Origin: GCA-002731945 sp913047775
GTDB lineage: Bacteria; Pseudomonadota; Alphaproteobacteria; MED-G09
Direction of reading: 5' to 3'
Assembly: GCA_913047775.1 (NCBI GenBank)
Contig: CAJWUE010000001.1
Location: 1 to 64,000 of the forward strand
DNA length: 64,000 bases
The notes beneath the pieces are model-generated. The model did no database searches, was not told where the DNA came from, and worked only from the letters and a program-made list of their open reading frames with translations. A program made the translations under genes and the position numbers. Below are positions 1 through 9,761 of the stretch, piece by piece; positions within the stretch are counted from its first letter, which is position 1, and each line of letters begins with the position of its first letter.

Positions 1-363
1 TTCTCTTGGTTTAATAAGGTTAAAATGAATATTCAAGCCGTGTGCAAAAAATAACGATGCCCCTTTTTTCAATTTTTCTGAAATATCGTTGTTATAAATA
101 TCGGCCTGTAGTTCATCTGGTGTCAACATCATCATTACATCTGCCCAAGAAGCCGCCTCTGAAACAGTTTTAACCTGAAAACCTGCGTTTTCTGCTTTTG
201 TAATAGAGGAAGATCCCTCCTTTAATGCAATACACACTTCTTTAACTCCGCTATCTCGAAGATTTAATGCATGGGCATGCCCTTGACTACCATAGCCTAC
301 GACAGCAACCTTACTATCTTTAATAAGTTCTGGGTCTGCATCACTATCATAATAAACTTTCAT
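1..363 (-). CDS. ilvC: Ketol-acid reductoisomerase, N-terminal part (runs off left edge)
   Basis: This is the first 121 codons of an NADPH-dependent ketol-acid (acetohydroxy acid) isomeroreductase, the second common step of valine, leucine and isoleucine synthesis. The N-terminus reads MKVYYDSDADPELIKDSKVA and is followed by the dinucleotide-binding motif GYGSQGHAHALNL at about residues 23-35. The frame stays open to base 1, so the catalytic C-terminal domain lies outside the window. The ATG at 361-363 is preceded by a strong Shine-Dalgarno-like AGAGGGG. It is the last visible gene of the miaA-ilvB-ilvH-ilvC run, 26 bp after ilvH, which puts both AHAS subunits and the next enzyme in one transcript. 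Confidence 0.95.
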   Translation of the reverse strand, partial: MKVYYDSDADPELIKDSKVAVVGYGSQGHAHALNLRDSGVKEVCIALKEGSSSITKAENAGFQVKTVSEAASWADVMMMLTPDELQADIYNNDISEKLKKGASLFFAHGLNIHFNLIKPRE

Positions 364-389
364 AAATATTCCCCTCTTGAAAACTATGT

Positions 390-902
390 TTACTTACTAC
401 CCCTGGTAACGGCAGCTAGACCGGTTCTTGATATATCCTCTAAACCTAAAGGACGCAGCAAATCAACAAAAGAATTAATTTTCTCTATATTTCCGGTTAA
501 CTCAAAAATAAAAGAATCTTGCGTTGTATCAACTGTTTTTGCTCTATAAACCTCGGATAATCTGATTACTTCTTCTTTATCACTTTTAGAACAAACAACT
601 TTAATTAATGCCATTTCTCTTTCAATTGACGGTCCTTCAGAAGTAAGATCATTAACTGAATGAACAGGAATAAGTCTTTCTAACTGAGACTTAATCTTAT
701 TAATAGTCATCATACTTCCATTAGTAACGATTGTTATTCTGGATTTATGCTTGTCTTGATCAATCTCTGCTACAGAAAGGCTCTCAATATTATAACCTCT
801 TCCCGAAAAAAGCCCTATAACTCTAGCTAATGCTCCAGCCTCATTATCAACAAGAATAGAGATAGTATGAGATTCCGTTTCTTCTTTTTTTATCTTGATC
901 AT
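390..902 (-). CDS. ilvH: Acetolactate synthase small (regulatory) subunit
   Basis: This 170-residue protein is the regulatory subunit of acetohydroxyacid synthase. It activates the catalytic subunit and confers valine feedback inhibition. An N-terminal ACT domain is visible at about residues 10-85 (HTISILVDNEAGALARVIGLF, then a GRGYNIESL segment), followed by the usual C-terminal ACT-like half; the length is normal for the family. It starts 3 bp after the ilvB stop, which implies translational coupling and 1:1 expression with the large subunit. The cytoplasmic holoenzyme condenses pyruvate with pyruvate or 2-oxobutyrate. Confidence 0.95.
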   Translation of the reverse strand: MIKIKKEETESHTISILVDNEAGALARVIGLFSGRGYNIESLSVAEIDQDKHKSRITIVTNGSMMTINKIKSQLERLIPVHSVNDLTSEGPSIEREMALIKVVCSKSDKEEVIRLSEVYRAKTVDTTQDSFIFELTGNIEKINSFVDLLRPLGLEDISRTGLAAVTRGSK

Positions 903-905
903 AAT

Positions 906-2651
906 TTAAATAAGCACCTTTCCTTCATCACTAACTTCATGATCATCTTCTTTTTCACCTAGCAGCATTTCATTGTGTGCAGCGCCGGCCGGTATCATAG
1001 GATAACAATTTTCATTCTGATCAACCACACAATCAAAAATAACAGGTAAATCAGAATCTATCATTTCAATGATTTTTTCATCCAGCTCACCGGGTTTTTC
1101 TGCTCTTATACCTTGGGCTCCATAAGCTTCTGCTAATTTAACAAAATCTGGAAGAGAATCCGTATAAGAATGAGAGTATCTTCCCCCGTGTAATAACTCC
1201 TGCCATTGTCTAACCATGCCCATATATTGATTATTCAATATAAAAATCTTAACCGGAAGCTTATGTTGAATTGCCGTAGAAAGCTCCTGTATATTCATTA
1301 AAATAGAAGCCTCACCCGCAATATCAATAACCAATGATTTTGGATGGGCAACTTGAACACCTATCGCGGCAGGAAAACCATAGCCCATGGTTCCTAGTCC
1401 GCCAGAAGTCATCCATCTATTCGGTTCATTAAAATGATAATGTTGGGCAGCCCACATTTGATGTTGCCCAACTTCTGTCGTGATAAATACATCCTTATCC
1501 TTGGTCAGCTCATATAATCTTTGAACGGCAAATTGTGGTTTTATTAATTTCGTGGAATTTTTAAACTCTAGAGAGTTTTTCTTTCTCCATTCATTAATTT
1601 TATCAAACCAATCTTCTGTATCAACCTTATGACCTTTTGATTTCCATAACATAAGCATAGATTCTAAAGCGTATGCACAATCAGCAACTATGGGGACATC
1701 CACAGAAACAGTCTTATTAATTGAAGAAGGATCAATATCAACATGAATTTTTTTTGATTGTGGTGAAAATGCCTCTAATCTACCCGTTACACGATCGTCA
1801 AAACGCGCACCAATATTTATCAACAAATCACACTCATTCATTGCAAGATTAGCTTCATATGTTCCATGCATTCCAAGCATTCCTAACCAATTTTTATTAT
1901 TAGAAGGAAATGCCCCCAAACCCATAAGAGTAGAGGTTACTGGAAAGCCTGTTAATAACACCAATTCTTTCAGTAAATGGCTAGCTTCAGGCCCTGAGTT
2001 TATTACTCCACCTCCTGTGTAGAAAATTGGTCTTTTAGCATTGCCCATTAGTTCGATTGCTTCTTCAACATTTGCTGTATTAGGTTTTACTTGTGGTTTG
2101 TAATTTTCATATTTTAATTCTGCAGGTGGAACATATTTGGCATCAGCAAATTGAATATCTTTCGGAATATCTACCACTACAGGCCCAGGTCGACCTGAGG
2201 TTGCGACATGAAATGCTTCATGGATAACTCTTGCCAAATCATTAGGGTCTTTGACAAGCCAGTTATGTTTGGTGCATGCTCGAGTAATTCCAATGGTGTC
2301 CGCTTCTTGAAAAGCATCTGTACCTATTAGATGTGTAGGAACCTGACCCGTTAAACAAACAATAGGCACAGAATCCATCATTGCATCTGTTAGCCCTGTA
2401 ATCGCATTTGTTGCTCCAGGGCCCGAAGTTACTATTACAACTCCAGGTTTACCTGTTGATCTAGCATAACCTTCTGCAGCATGAACAGCTCCTTGCTCAT
2501 GCCTAACAAGAATATGTTGTGGAGCATTATTACTCTTAAATAACTCGTCATACAAAGGTAAAACTGCTCCACCAGGATAGCCAAAAACATGGTCTACCGA
2601 CTGATCGTTTAGAGCCTTGATAATTACTTCTGCACCTACTAATTCTGTCAT
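906..2651 (-). CDS. ilvB: Acetolactate synthase large (catalytic) subunit
   Basis: A 581-residue ThDP- and FAD-dependent acetohydroxyacid synthase catalytic subunit that commits pyruvate to branched-chain amino acids. The N-terminal pyrimidine-binding domain carries the catalytic glutamate context (FGYPGGAVLPLYDEL, HEQGAVHAAEGYARSTGKPG). The central domain binds FAD. The C-terminal ThDP motif reads DIAGEASILMN followed by LNNQYMGMVRQWQ, where the GE-AS form replaces the more usual GDGSF. The gene starts 68 bp downstream of miaA, with no leader peptide or attenuator visible in that gap. The symbol could equally be ilvI. It is clearly AHAS rather than another ThDP enzyme because ilvH and ilvC follow. 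Confidence 0.96.
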   Translation of the reverse strand: MTELVGAEVIIKALNDQSVDHVFGYPGGAVLPLYDELFKSNNAPQHILVRHEQGAVHAAEGYARSTGKPGVVIVTSGPGATNAITGLTDAMMDSVPIVCLTGQVPTHLIGTDAFQEADTIGITRACTKHNWLVKDPNDLARVIHEAFHVATSGRPGPVVVDIPKDIQFADAKYVPPAELKYENYKPQVKPNTANVEEAIELMGNAKRPIFYTGGGVINSGPEASHLLKELVLLTGFPVTSTLMGLGAFPSNNKNWLGMLGMHGTYEANLAMNECDLLINIGARFDDRVTGRLEAFSPQSKKIHVDIDPSSINKTVSVDVPIVADCAYALESMLMLWKSKGHKVDTEDWFDKINEWRKKNSLEFKNSTKLIKPQFAVQRLYELTKDKDVFITTEVGQHQMWAAQHYHFNEPNRWMTSGGLGTMGYGFPAAIGVQVAHPKSLVIDIAGEASILMNIQELSTAIQHKLPVKIFILNNQYMGMVRQWQELLHGGRYSHSYTDSLPDFVKLAEAYGAQGIRAEKPGELDEKIIEMIDSDLPVIFDCVVDQNENCYPMIPAGAAHNEMLLGEKEDDHEVSDEGKVLI

Positions 2652-2719
2652 TTTTAATAACCATATAATTAATTAAATATGCGAAAACTAGATTTTAAAT
2701 TGTCAAAGGTCAAGAATTT

Positions 2720-3628
2720 TTATAATTTTTTAATAATTTTATCTATAAAACTATCTGAATCTTGCGTAGATACCTCTTCCCACGTAATCATCTGATTCCT
2801 GGCCCAAGTTAATTGTCTTTTTGCATATTGATGTGTTCTGAATTTTATAAGATTACCGACTTCATCTAAAGTAATAGTCTTTTCTAAATAGGAGGATATT
2901 TCTTTAACCCCTATAGCTTTCATTATTGGCATATCTTTATTTAACTTTTTCTTTATTAATAACTCTACTTCTTCGATTGCACCGTTTTTTATCATTTTAT
3001 CAAACCTAGTGTCGCAATTCTTGTACAAAGCTTCTCTCGAAGATTTTAGGATGATTTTTATTAACGGGTTATTGAAATATTTAATACGTTTTTCATTCCA
3101 GAAATCTGACATTTTCTTTTTTGTCCCTCTATAGATCTCCAATGCTCTTAAAATCCTTTGTTTATCGTTCGAATCAATTTTTGACGCAATTAACGGATCA
3201 ACGCTATCAAGTTCTTTTTTAAGTTGGCTTAATCCATATTTTTGGTATTCTTGATTAAGAATTGTTCGAACAGATTCATCTACATTTGGAATAGAGGAGA
3301 TTCCGTCAGTTAAAGACTTGAAGTAAAGACCGGTTCCGCCAACAAAAATTGGGATTTTGTCTTTTTTTAAAATTGATTCAGTTATTTCACTTGCTTCTTT
3401 AATCCATTCTCCTACTGACCAATATTCTTTACCATCTAAGAAACCATACATATGATGAGGAATATTGTCCTCATTATGGTTCGGTCTTGCAGTTAATATC
3501 TTTAAATCTTTATAGACCTGCATTGAATCGGCATTAATTATTTCACCACCTAATTTTTTTGCAATATTTTTTGCAAAGGTAGACTTTCCTGATGCTGTAG
3601 CACCAGCTATAAGAATAATTTGATTCAT
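2720..3628 (-). CDS. miaA: tRNA dimethylallyltransferase
   Basis: This 302-residue enzyme transfers the dimethylallyl group of DMAPP to N6 of A37 in tRNAs that read UNN codons. The P-loop GATASGKS is at residues 9-16, followed by the family motifs INADSMQVYKDL, TARP and VGGTGLYFKSL, with the C-terminal QLTWARNQ segment. Length and motif order are normal. It heads the minus-strand run miaA-ilvB-ilvH-ilvC, a typical alphaproteobacterial neighbourhood. The 119-bp gap to the divergent DUF1015 gene should hold both promoters, but I could not pick a convincing pair of boxes there. Confidence 0.95.
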   Translation of the reverse strand: MNQIILIAGATASGKSTFAKNIAKKLGGEIINADSMQVYKDLKILTARPNHNEDNIPHHMYGFLDGKEYWSVGEWIKEASEITESILKKDKIPIFVGGTGLYFKSLTDGISSIPNVDESVRTILNQEYQKYGLSQLKKELDSVDPLIASKIDSNDKQRILRALEIYRGTKKKMSDFWNEKRIKYFNNPLIKIILKSSREALYKNCDTRFDKMIKNGAIEEVELLIKKKLNKDMPIMKAIGVKEISSYLEKTITLDEVGNLIKFRTHQYAKRQLTWARNQMITWEEVSTQDSDSFIDKIIKKL

Positions 3629-3747
3629 GGTAATTAGATATTCATAATCTCTTCGCTAAATAAATAAACCTATAAAATTTGAACAAATAATACTATGTTG
3701 ACCTTATTAAATCTTTAAAAAAAATTGCAAATGCATATTTTTCAAAA

Positions 3748-5007
3748 ATGAATAGTAAAAATAGAAATCTAATAAAACCTTTTAAGGCCCTTCGACCTAT
3801 TCCAGAAAAGGTCGATGATGTCATTGCGCCACCATATGATGTTTTAAGTTCTACAGAAGCCAGGAAAATGGTGGAAAACAGACCTTATAGCTTTCTTCAT
3901 ATATCAAAACCAGAAATTGATTTACCTGAAAATACTAAATTAAATGATCCTGAGGTTTACAAAAAAGGAAGAGAAAATCTTTCACATCTAATTGATAAAA
4001 AAATACTAATTAAAGATGAGGACGATGCATTATATATATATGAAATTATCTTCAATAATAAATCTCAGACTGGTATTGCCTGTGTCGCCTCAATTGCGGC
4101 TTACGATTCAAACTTCATAAAAAAACATGAGTATACAACTCTAGCTAAAGAAGATGATAGAGCAAGAAACATCGACGAACTTAAAACCCAAACAGGTCCT
4201 GTTCTTTTAACTTATAAGAATAATAACGAAATCAAAGAAAAATTGCAGGAATTAAAATCCAATAAACCTCTTTACGAAGTTAATGCAATTGACTCTTCCG
4301 TTCATAAAATCTGGAAAATAGGAAGAAAAGAAGAAATTGATATTTTAGTTAATAAATTAAACTCTTTAAAAAAAATGTTTATAGCAGATGGACATCACAG
4401 ATCAGCGGCTGCTTCAAGAGTTAGCAAGAATATCCTTGATAAGAATCCCAATCATAATGGATTAGAGCCCTACAATTTTTTTCTGGCTGTAGCATTTCCT
4501 GATTCTGAAATGACGATTCTAGATTACAATCGAGTAATTCATGGAAAGAATGGAAATACAACAGAAAACCTTTTACACTTAATAAAAGATTTCTTTGAAG
4601 TGGAGGTTAGCGAAAAACCCTATAAACCTTTAAAGCAAGGTGAGTTTGGAATGTATTTAGATAAAACTTGGTACCGATTACAAGTCAATACAAACCTCAT
4701 AAAAGAAGAAGATCCAGTAAAATCATTAGATGTTTCCTTGTTGCATGAATATCTTATATCTAACATACTAGGAATTACTGAAGTAAGAACAGACAGAAGA
4801 ATTGAATTTGTAGGTGGGGCAAGAGGATTATCAGAGTTAGAAACCCTAACAGATAAACGTGAGAATAGCTTAGCTTTTTCACTTTTTCCCACTCCAATAG
4901 AAGCTTTAATTAATGTTGCTGAGTCAAATAAGATTATGCCTCCAAAATCTACATGGTTCGAGCCTAAGCTTCTAGATGGGTTGCTGTCGTTTCAACTTTC
5001 AGATTAA
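3748..5007 (+). CDS. DUF1015 family protein
   Basis: A 419-residue conserved protein of the DUF1015 family. The start is characteristic (IKPFKALRPIPEKVDDVIAPPYDVLSS), and a histidine-rich motif IADGHHRSAAA lies near residue 212. There is no signal peptide or membrane segment, so it should be cytosolic. The molecular function is not established; relatives often sit near serine biosynthesis genes in other bacteria, but no such gene is visible here. It is transcribed alone, diverging from miaA and converging on degP with only 25 bp between the stops and no obvious hairpin terminator. Confidence 0.85.
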   Translation: MNSKNRNLIKPFKALRPIPEKVDDVIAPPYDVLSSTEARKMVENRPYSFLHISKPEIDLPENTKLNDPEVYKKGRENLSHLIDKKILIKDEDDALYIYEIIFNNKSQTGIACVASIAAYDSNFIKKHEYTTLAKEDDRARNIDELKTQTGPVLLTYKNNNEIKEKLQELKSNKPLYEVNAIDSSVHKIWKIGRKEEIDILVNKLNSLKKMFIADGHHRSAAASRVSKNILDKNPNHNGLEPYNFFLAVAFPDSEMTILDYNRVIHGKNGNTTENLLHLIKDFFEVEVSEKPYKPLKQGEFGMYLDKTWYRLQVNTNLIKEEDPVKSLDVSLLHEYLISNILGITEVRTDRRIEFVGGARGLSELETLTDKRENSLAFSLFPTPIEALINVAESNKIMPPKSTWFEPKLLDGLLSFQLSD

Positions 5008-5032
5008 TCTAAAATTCAAAACTTTAATTTAA

Positions 5033-6508
5033 TTATTCCTTACCAAAGGATAATGCGACCAAAGAAGAAACCCTATACTCGGGTCTCCAGACTCTAAGAA
5101 GAATCCTTTTATCACCTGCCTCTTGGCGTTCCTTAAGGAGTTCAAAAGCTTGAACAGGATCATTGACTTGAACTGTCGATTGATAGGTAAGATTCCCTGA
5201 AATCTTTTGATGAGTTATACTCATTAAAACACTTCCAGTAGTAATTTTCTTTGAAAACGCCTCTGAATCTTCTCCAACATCTATTACTGCTACTCCCTCT
5301 ATATTTGAAGGAACTCTATATTTTCTTTTTATTTCCTGGGTAAGTTCTCCAAAACTTAGTCCAAGAATCTTTTGAGAGGTTTTGCTTTCGTTTCCGGGTA
5401 CATAAGAATCTTCGTTGCCCTCTAATCTGCCTAATTTGACTGTAAGATTTATTTTCTTTCCGAATCGGACTAACTCAATCCTTGCTTTTTTACCTATTTC
5501 TGAATTTGCAACCTTTGTAGTCAAATCTCTCATTTTATTTATAGGAAAATCATCAAATTTTAAAATAACATCCCCTTTCTCAATTCCACCTTTCTCAGCG
5601 GGTCCCCCTTTTACAACTTCCTGAATCAAAGCCCCTCTTTCTTCATTCAGATCCATATCTTTGACAACTTCCTCAGTAACCTCTTGAATTAAGACTCCAA
5701 GCCACCCCCTTCTAGTTTCACCATATTCTTTTAGTTGTTTTATTACCGGCGAGACAAGTTCAGAAGGGATAGAGAATCCTATACCTATTGAACCTCCGGT
5801 CTGTGAATAAATCATTGTATTTACACCAATAACCTCCCCATCTAGATTAATTAGAGGCCCGCCAGAATTTCCTCTATTAATTGGGGCGTCCGTTTGAATA
5901 AAGCTATCGTAAGGACCCGATCTAATATCCCTGCCTAAAGCAGAAATAATTCCCGCTGTTACTGATCCACCTAAACCTAGAGGATTACCTATAGCAATAA
6001 CCCATTCGCCTACCCTTGACTTCTTGCTATCACCAAATGATATGAAAGGAAGCTTCCTGTCAGCATTAACCTTCAACAAGGCCAAGTCCATTCTAGAGTC
6101 CAATCCAACTATTTCTGCATCAAATGTTTCGTCATTATTTAGTGTTACCTTAACCGACGTTGCTCCTTCAACTACATGATTATTAGTAACAATATAGCCA
6201 TCTTCAGAAATTATAAATCCTGATCCCCCTGATCTTTGAGGCCTTCTATCTCTTGGGGGTTGTCTTCTATCAAAAAAATCTCGAAAACGCTCATCATCAA
6301 AAAAAGGGAAAGGAGAACGCCCTCCTGGATAATCCTCTTTATCGTCAGTTTCTTTTTCTTCGACTTTTTTTTCTGAAAGAATATTTACTACTGATGGTGC
6401 ATACTTTTCAGCCAATTCAGTAAAATCAGGTAAACTAATCGAATTAGCGCTTGAAAGGAAAAAAACACTAAAAATAGTAGAATAAAGAATTAATTTGTAT
6501 TTATTCAT
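5033..6508 (-). CDS. degP: Periplasmic Do/DegP-family serine protease with PDZ domains
   Basis: A 491-residue HtrA/Do protease. A signal peptide covers about residues 1-23 (hydrophobic ILYSTIFSVFFLSSANS). The trypsin-like domain carries the catalytic triad His111 (TNNHVV), Asp141 (RMDLALLK) and Ser215 (NRGNSGGPL). A low-complexity Arg/Pro/Asp-rich loop at about residues 60-95 precedes the protease core. One PDZ domain follows at about 265-355 and a weaker second one at about 375-480. It degrades or refolds misfolded envelope proteins in the periplasm. It lies 9 bp after hflC, so hflK-hflC-degP looks like one envelope quality-control operon. Confidence 0.93.
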   Translation of the reverse strand: MNKYKLILYSTIFSVFFLSSANSISLPDFTELAEKYAPSVVNILSEKKVEEKETDDKEDYPGGRSPFPFFDDERFRDFFDRRQPPRDRRPQRSGGSGFIISEDGYIVTNNHVVEGATSVKVTLNNDETFDAEIVGLDSRMDLALLKVNADRKLPFISFGDSKKSRVGEWVIAIGNPLGLGGSVTAGIISALGRDIRSGPYDSFIQTDAPINRGNSGGPLINLDGEVIGVNTMIYSQTGGSIGIGFSIPSELVSPVIKQLKEYGETRRGWLGVLIQEVTEEVVKDMDLNEERGALIQEVVKGGPAEKGGIEKGDVILKFDDFPINKMRDLTTKVANSEIGKKARIELVRFGKKINLTVKLGRLEGNEDSYVPGNESKTSQKILGLSFGELTQEIKRKYRVPSNIEGVAVIDVGEDSEAFSKKITTGSVLMSITHQKISGNLTYQSTVQVNDPVQAFELLKERQEAGDKRILLRVWRPEYRVSSLVALSFGKE

Positions 6509-6517
6509 CTTGATAAA

Positions 6518-7510
6518 TTATTGTTTAACTTGGGTCAACAACTCTGGGCATATTATATTCCTTAACCTTTCGTTGGTCTTTATAAGATTTATCAATTTAC
6601 TATTTTCGGCTGTTAATCCCTTATCTTTAGGAAGGTTATCACTTGATTTTGCATTGGGGTTGCTGAGAAACTTTAAAAAATCACTATCAGGTGAAAGAAC
6701 AATTGTTGTCCCGTCTCCAAGAGCTTTTTCATACGATTGCATAGATCTGTAAAAAGCAAAGAAATCTGGATCCAAACCATAAGCGGACGCAAAAATTCTA
6801 TTTCTGCATGCGTCACCTTTACCTCTAATGACTTCTGAATCTCTAGTAGCTTCTGCCAATACAACTGTTACTGTTTTTTCAGCTTCCGCTCTAATTCCCC
6901 TTGAGATTTCTTGTCCTTTAGCCCTAAATTCTGCCGCCTCTTGTTGTCGTTCAGTCTGCATCCTTCTATATATAGCCTGGCTATTAGCATCTGGAAGATC
7001 CGCACGTTTAATTCTTACATCCACAATATTGATTCCTAAAGAAACAGATTGTTCATTAACTCTCTCAGTAATTCTCTTCATAAGCGCGTCTCTATTATCA
7101 CGAACAACGGTGACAAATTCTTCACCACCCAATACTGATCGTAAACTTGAAGAAACAATTGCTTGGAGTCTTGAACGCGCCAATCTTTCATCCCTAACAC
7201 TAATATAAAATTGTAAAGGATCGCTAATCTGCCATCGGGTGATTGAATCTACAACCAGCCTTTTCTGGTCCGACGCGATAACTTCCTCTGCAGGGGAGTC
7301 CAAATCAAGGACCCTTTTATCCAAGTAATGAACTTGTTGGATAAAGGGTATTTTAATTTTAAGGCCAGCATCAGTTATTGGGGCTCCTACAGGTCTTCCA
7401 AATTGTAGAACTATTGCTTGTTTCGTCTCATGAATTGAAAAAAAAGTGTTGATCGTAAGCAAAAATATTGTACCTGCAAGAAAAGCAAAAATGATTTGTT
7501 TTCCACTCAT
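6518..7510 (-). CDS. hflC: HflC, SPFH-domain modulator of FtsH protease
   Basis: A 330-residue membrane protein with an N-terminal signal anchor (about residues 5-24) and an SPFH/prohibitin domain (SIHETKQAIVLQFGRP, then VHYLDKRVLDLDSPAEEV). An Ala/Glu-rich coiled coil follows (RTEAEKTVTVVLAEATRDSE region), typical of HflC. With HflK it forms a large periplasm-facing cage around the FtsH AAA protease. The gene starts 1 bp after hflK. The C-terminal ~40 residues after the FLKFLSNPNA motif are a poorly conserved tail. Confidence 0.93.
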   Translation of the reverse strand: MSGKQIIFAFLAGTIFLLTINTFFSIHETKQAIVLQFGRPVGAPITDAGLKIKIPFIQQVHYLDKRVLDLDSPAEEVIASDQKRLVVDSITRWQISDPLQFYISVRDERLARSRLQAIVSSSLRSVLGGEEFVTVVRDNRDALMKRITERVNEQSVSLGINIVDVRIKRADLPDANSQAIYRRMQTERQQEAAEFRAKGQEISRGIRAEAEKTVTVVLAEATRDSEVIRGKGDACRNRIFASAYGLDPDFFAFYRSMQSYEKALGDGTTIVLSPDSDFLKFLSNPNAKSSDNLPKDKGLTAENSKLINLIKTNERLRNIICPELLTQVKQ

Positions 7511-7511
7511 T

Positions 7512-8612
7512 CTAATTATCTCCCTTTCTCCTAATTTCGTTTAAAGGTAGATATGGTAAAACGCCTTGCCCTCCAACAGCGTCACCGTCAATAATGACCT
7601 TATTCATCTCTTTAAAGGTCTTCTCCATTGTCTCTAAAAACATTCTCTTTCTCGTAACGTCTTTAGCTTCAATATATTCAGAATAAATAGAGACGAATCT
7701 TGTGGCCTGACCTTCAGCTTCAGCAACAGTTTGGGATTGATAAGCTTCTGAATCTCTTCTTATCTTTTCAGATTCTCCTTGGGCTTCAGGCACAACCTTA
7801 TTAGCATAGGCATTTGCTTCGTTTCGTGCTCTTTCTTGATCGGCTCTGGCCGCCTGGACATCTCGAAATGAATCAATAACAGCAGATGGAGGATCAACTT
7901 TCTGCATTTTTACCTCGCGCACTTGAACGCCTGCTCCATATAAATTAAGTGTAGTTTGCATTAAATCTCTTACTGACTCTTCGGTTCTTTGCCTTGCGCC
8001 AGTAAGTATAGGTTGAATCTCAGAATTACCTACTACTTCACGCATAGCACTCTCAGCAATGGCTTTAATTGTTCTTTCGGGGTATTGGATATTAAATAAA
8101 AATTTTGATGCATCACTAATTACCCAAAAGACAGTAAAATCTATATCGACTATATTTTCATCGCCCGTTAACATTAAACTTTCTTCAGGAACATCACGCA
8201 TTGAACGATTAGGATTAGAAAAACCTGTATTCTGTGCGCCTCTCATTCCAATATCTATTCTGTTAACAATAGTTACCTTTGGTGTTTGAACGCTTTCTAT
8301 TGGCCAAGGAAGATGGTAATGCAAACCTGGTCCAGTTTGACTTATAAATTTTCCGAATCTAAGAACTACACCTTGTTCATCTGCATTCACCCTATAAATT
8401 CCACTTAATGCCCAAAGAGAAAATAGGATTAAAAATAGAAGAGCAAATCCTTTCCAACCCCTTCCTCCACCAGGAAGAAAATTCTTTACTAGTTTTTGCA
8501 AACCTTCAAAAGGGTTATCAAAATTGGAGGGCCTCTGCCTGTCAGAGCGTCCACCCCATGGATTTTGATTATCTCCATTCCAATCACTGTTATTTTTAAT
8601 AATATTAACCAT
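7512..8612 (-). CDS. hflK: HflK, SPFH-domain modulator of FtsH protease
   Basis: The partner of HflC in the FtsH-regulating complex. It has a short Asn/Gly/Trp-rich cytoplasmic N-terminus (DNQNPWGGRSD), one transmembrane segment (GFALLFLILFSLWALSGIY), an SPFH domain (VNADEQGVVLRFGKF) and a long Glu/Ala coiled coil. I place the start at 8612 because family members begin shortly before the PWGG motif. The frame remains open to an ATG at 8654, which would add 14 residues, and neither start has a clear Shine-Dalgarno. The longer version would overlap the -35 region of the divergent mrp gene. Confidence 0.9.
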   Translation of the reverse strand: MVNIIKNNSDWNGDNQNPWGGRSDRQRPSNFDNPFEGLQKLVKNFLPGGGRGWKGFALLFLILFSLWALSGIYRVNADEQGVVLRFGKFISQTGPGLHYHLPWPIESVQTPKVTIVNRIDIGMRGAQNTGFSNPNRSMRDVPEESLMLTGDENIVDIDFTVFWVISDASKFLFNIQYPERTIKAIAESAMREVVGNSEIQPILTGARQRTEESVRDLMQTTLNLYGAGVQVREVKMQKVDPPSAVIDSFRDVQAARADQERARNEANAYANKVVPEAQGESEKIRRDSEAYQSQTVAEAEGQATRFVSIYSEYIEAKDVTRKRMFLETMEKTFKEMNKVIIDGDAVGGQGVLPYLPLNEIRRKGDN

Positions 8613-8657
8613 TTCAATAAAATAAACTTTATCTATAAAGGTCTTATAAGACATTCT

Positions 8658-8685
8658 TTGACAATAGGTAAATGAAATTTATTAA
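8658..8685 (+). promoter_or_regulatory. Candidate sigma-70 promoter for mrp
   Basis: A perfect -35 hexamer TTGACA lies at 8658-8663, and TATTAA follows at 8680-8685 with a 16-bp spacer. The predicted start near 8692 leaves a 25-nt leader before the mrp ATG at 8717. The -10 matches the consensus at four of six positions; assignment is by pattern only. Confidence 0.45.
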
Positions 8686-8716
8686 TATTAACAAAATTTA
8701 ATGAAAAAATTAATAA

Positions 8717-9754
8717 ATGCCTGAGATATCTAGAAAAAAAATAGAGAAAATAATTAAAGAAACCAAATTCTCCAATGGAAGAAACCTTATTGATGAAGGT
8801 TTAATAGAAGATATTATCTGTAAAGACGGACATGTCCAGATATCTATCTTTGCCAATCAAGAAAACTTTAAAACTATAGACCCACTCAGAAAACAAATAG
8901 AAAATGCTCTTATAAAGGACGAAGGGATTTTATCGGCTACATGCGTTTTGACTAATATGTCAAAGGATAACAAGGTAGAAGAAAAATCAGTTAAGACAAA
9001 AAAAGTGAGTAAGGTTGAAGGAGTAAAGAAAATTATCGCTGTGGCAAGTGGTAAGGGAGGAGTCGGAAAATCTACGTTAGCTGTAAACCTCGCTTCAGCA
9101 TTAAAGGATATGGGAAGAAAAGTCGGTTTGCTTGATGCTGATATTTATGGCCCTTCAATTCCACATATGTTGAACCTGAAAGGAAAACCTGATGTTACGG
9201 AAGACAAAAAAATAATTCCTTTTGATTTTAATGGAATAAAAGTGATGTCTATAGGATTTCTTATTGATGAAGACCAACCTGTGATATGGAGAGGACCAAT
9301 GGTACATTCGGCCATAAAACAAATGGCTACGGATACGTTTTGGGGAGATCTAGAAATTTTAATAGTTGATATGCCCCCCGGGACAGGAGATGCACAAATA
9401 ACCGTTTCCCAGCATCTGCCTCTTGATGGAGCTATTATTATTTCAACACCTCAAGCAGTAGCACTGAATGACGCTAAAAAGGCTATTGGAATGTTTAATA
9501 AAGTTAATATTCGAATCCTAGGCATAGTTGAAAATATGTCTTACTTCCTACTTCCAGATGGTCAAAGGGAGGACATTTTTGGAAAAGATGGCGCCAAGAA
9601 CTTAGCTGCTAATATAAATATAGATTTCCTTGGGTCTATACCGCTGGACAAAGAAATTAGAATTAACTCTGATCAAGGAGATCCAACAAAACTTAAAAAA
9701 GATTATTTTAATAAGATAGCAAATAAATTAATAGGTTTAGTTGAATTTTCGTGA
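8717..9754 (+). CDS. mrp: Mrp/NBP35-type P-loop ATPase, Fe-S cluster carrier
   Basis: A 345-residue protein with an N-terminal MIP18/DUF59-like domain (about 1-80), a charged linker, and a ParA/MinD-type nucleotide-binding domain. The deviant Walker A GKGGVGKSTLAVNLA is at about residues 112-126, with LLDADIYGPS and DMPPGTGDAQ following. This family (Mrp, ApbC, NBP35) binds and transfers Fe-S clusters in the cytoplasm. I do not see the CxxC pair clearly, so cluster binding rests on family knowledge. It is a single-gene unit ending at a hairpin terminator. Confidence 0.92.
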   Translation: MPEISRKKIEKIIKETKFSNGRNLIDEGLIEDIICKDGHVQISIFANQENFKTIDPLRKQIENALIKDEGILSATCVLTNMSKDNKVEEKSVKTKKVSKVEGVKKIIAVASGKGGVGKSTLAVNLASALKDMGRKVGLLDADIYGPSIPHMLNLKGKPDVTEDKKIIPFDFNGIKVMSIGFLIDEDQPVIWRGPMVHSAIKQMATDTFWGDLEILIVDMPPGTGDAQITVSQHLPLDGAIIISTPQAVALNDAKKAIGMFNKVNIRILGIVENMSYFLLPDGQREDIFGKDGAKNLAANINIDFLGSIPLDKEIRINSDQGDPTKLKKDYFNKIANKLIGLVEFS

Positions 9755-9761
9755 AGTAACA

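Noticed and set aside
2652..2719. Leader peptide or attenuator before ilvB
   Set aside because: The 68-bp gap after miaA has no run of Leu/Val/Ile codons, no hairpin and no T-run.
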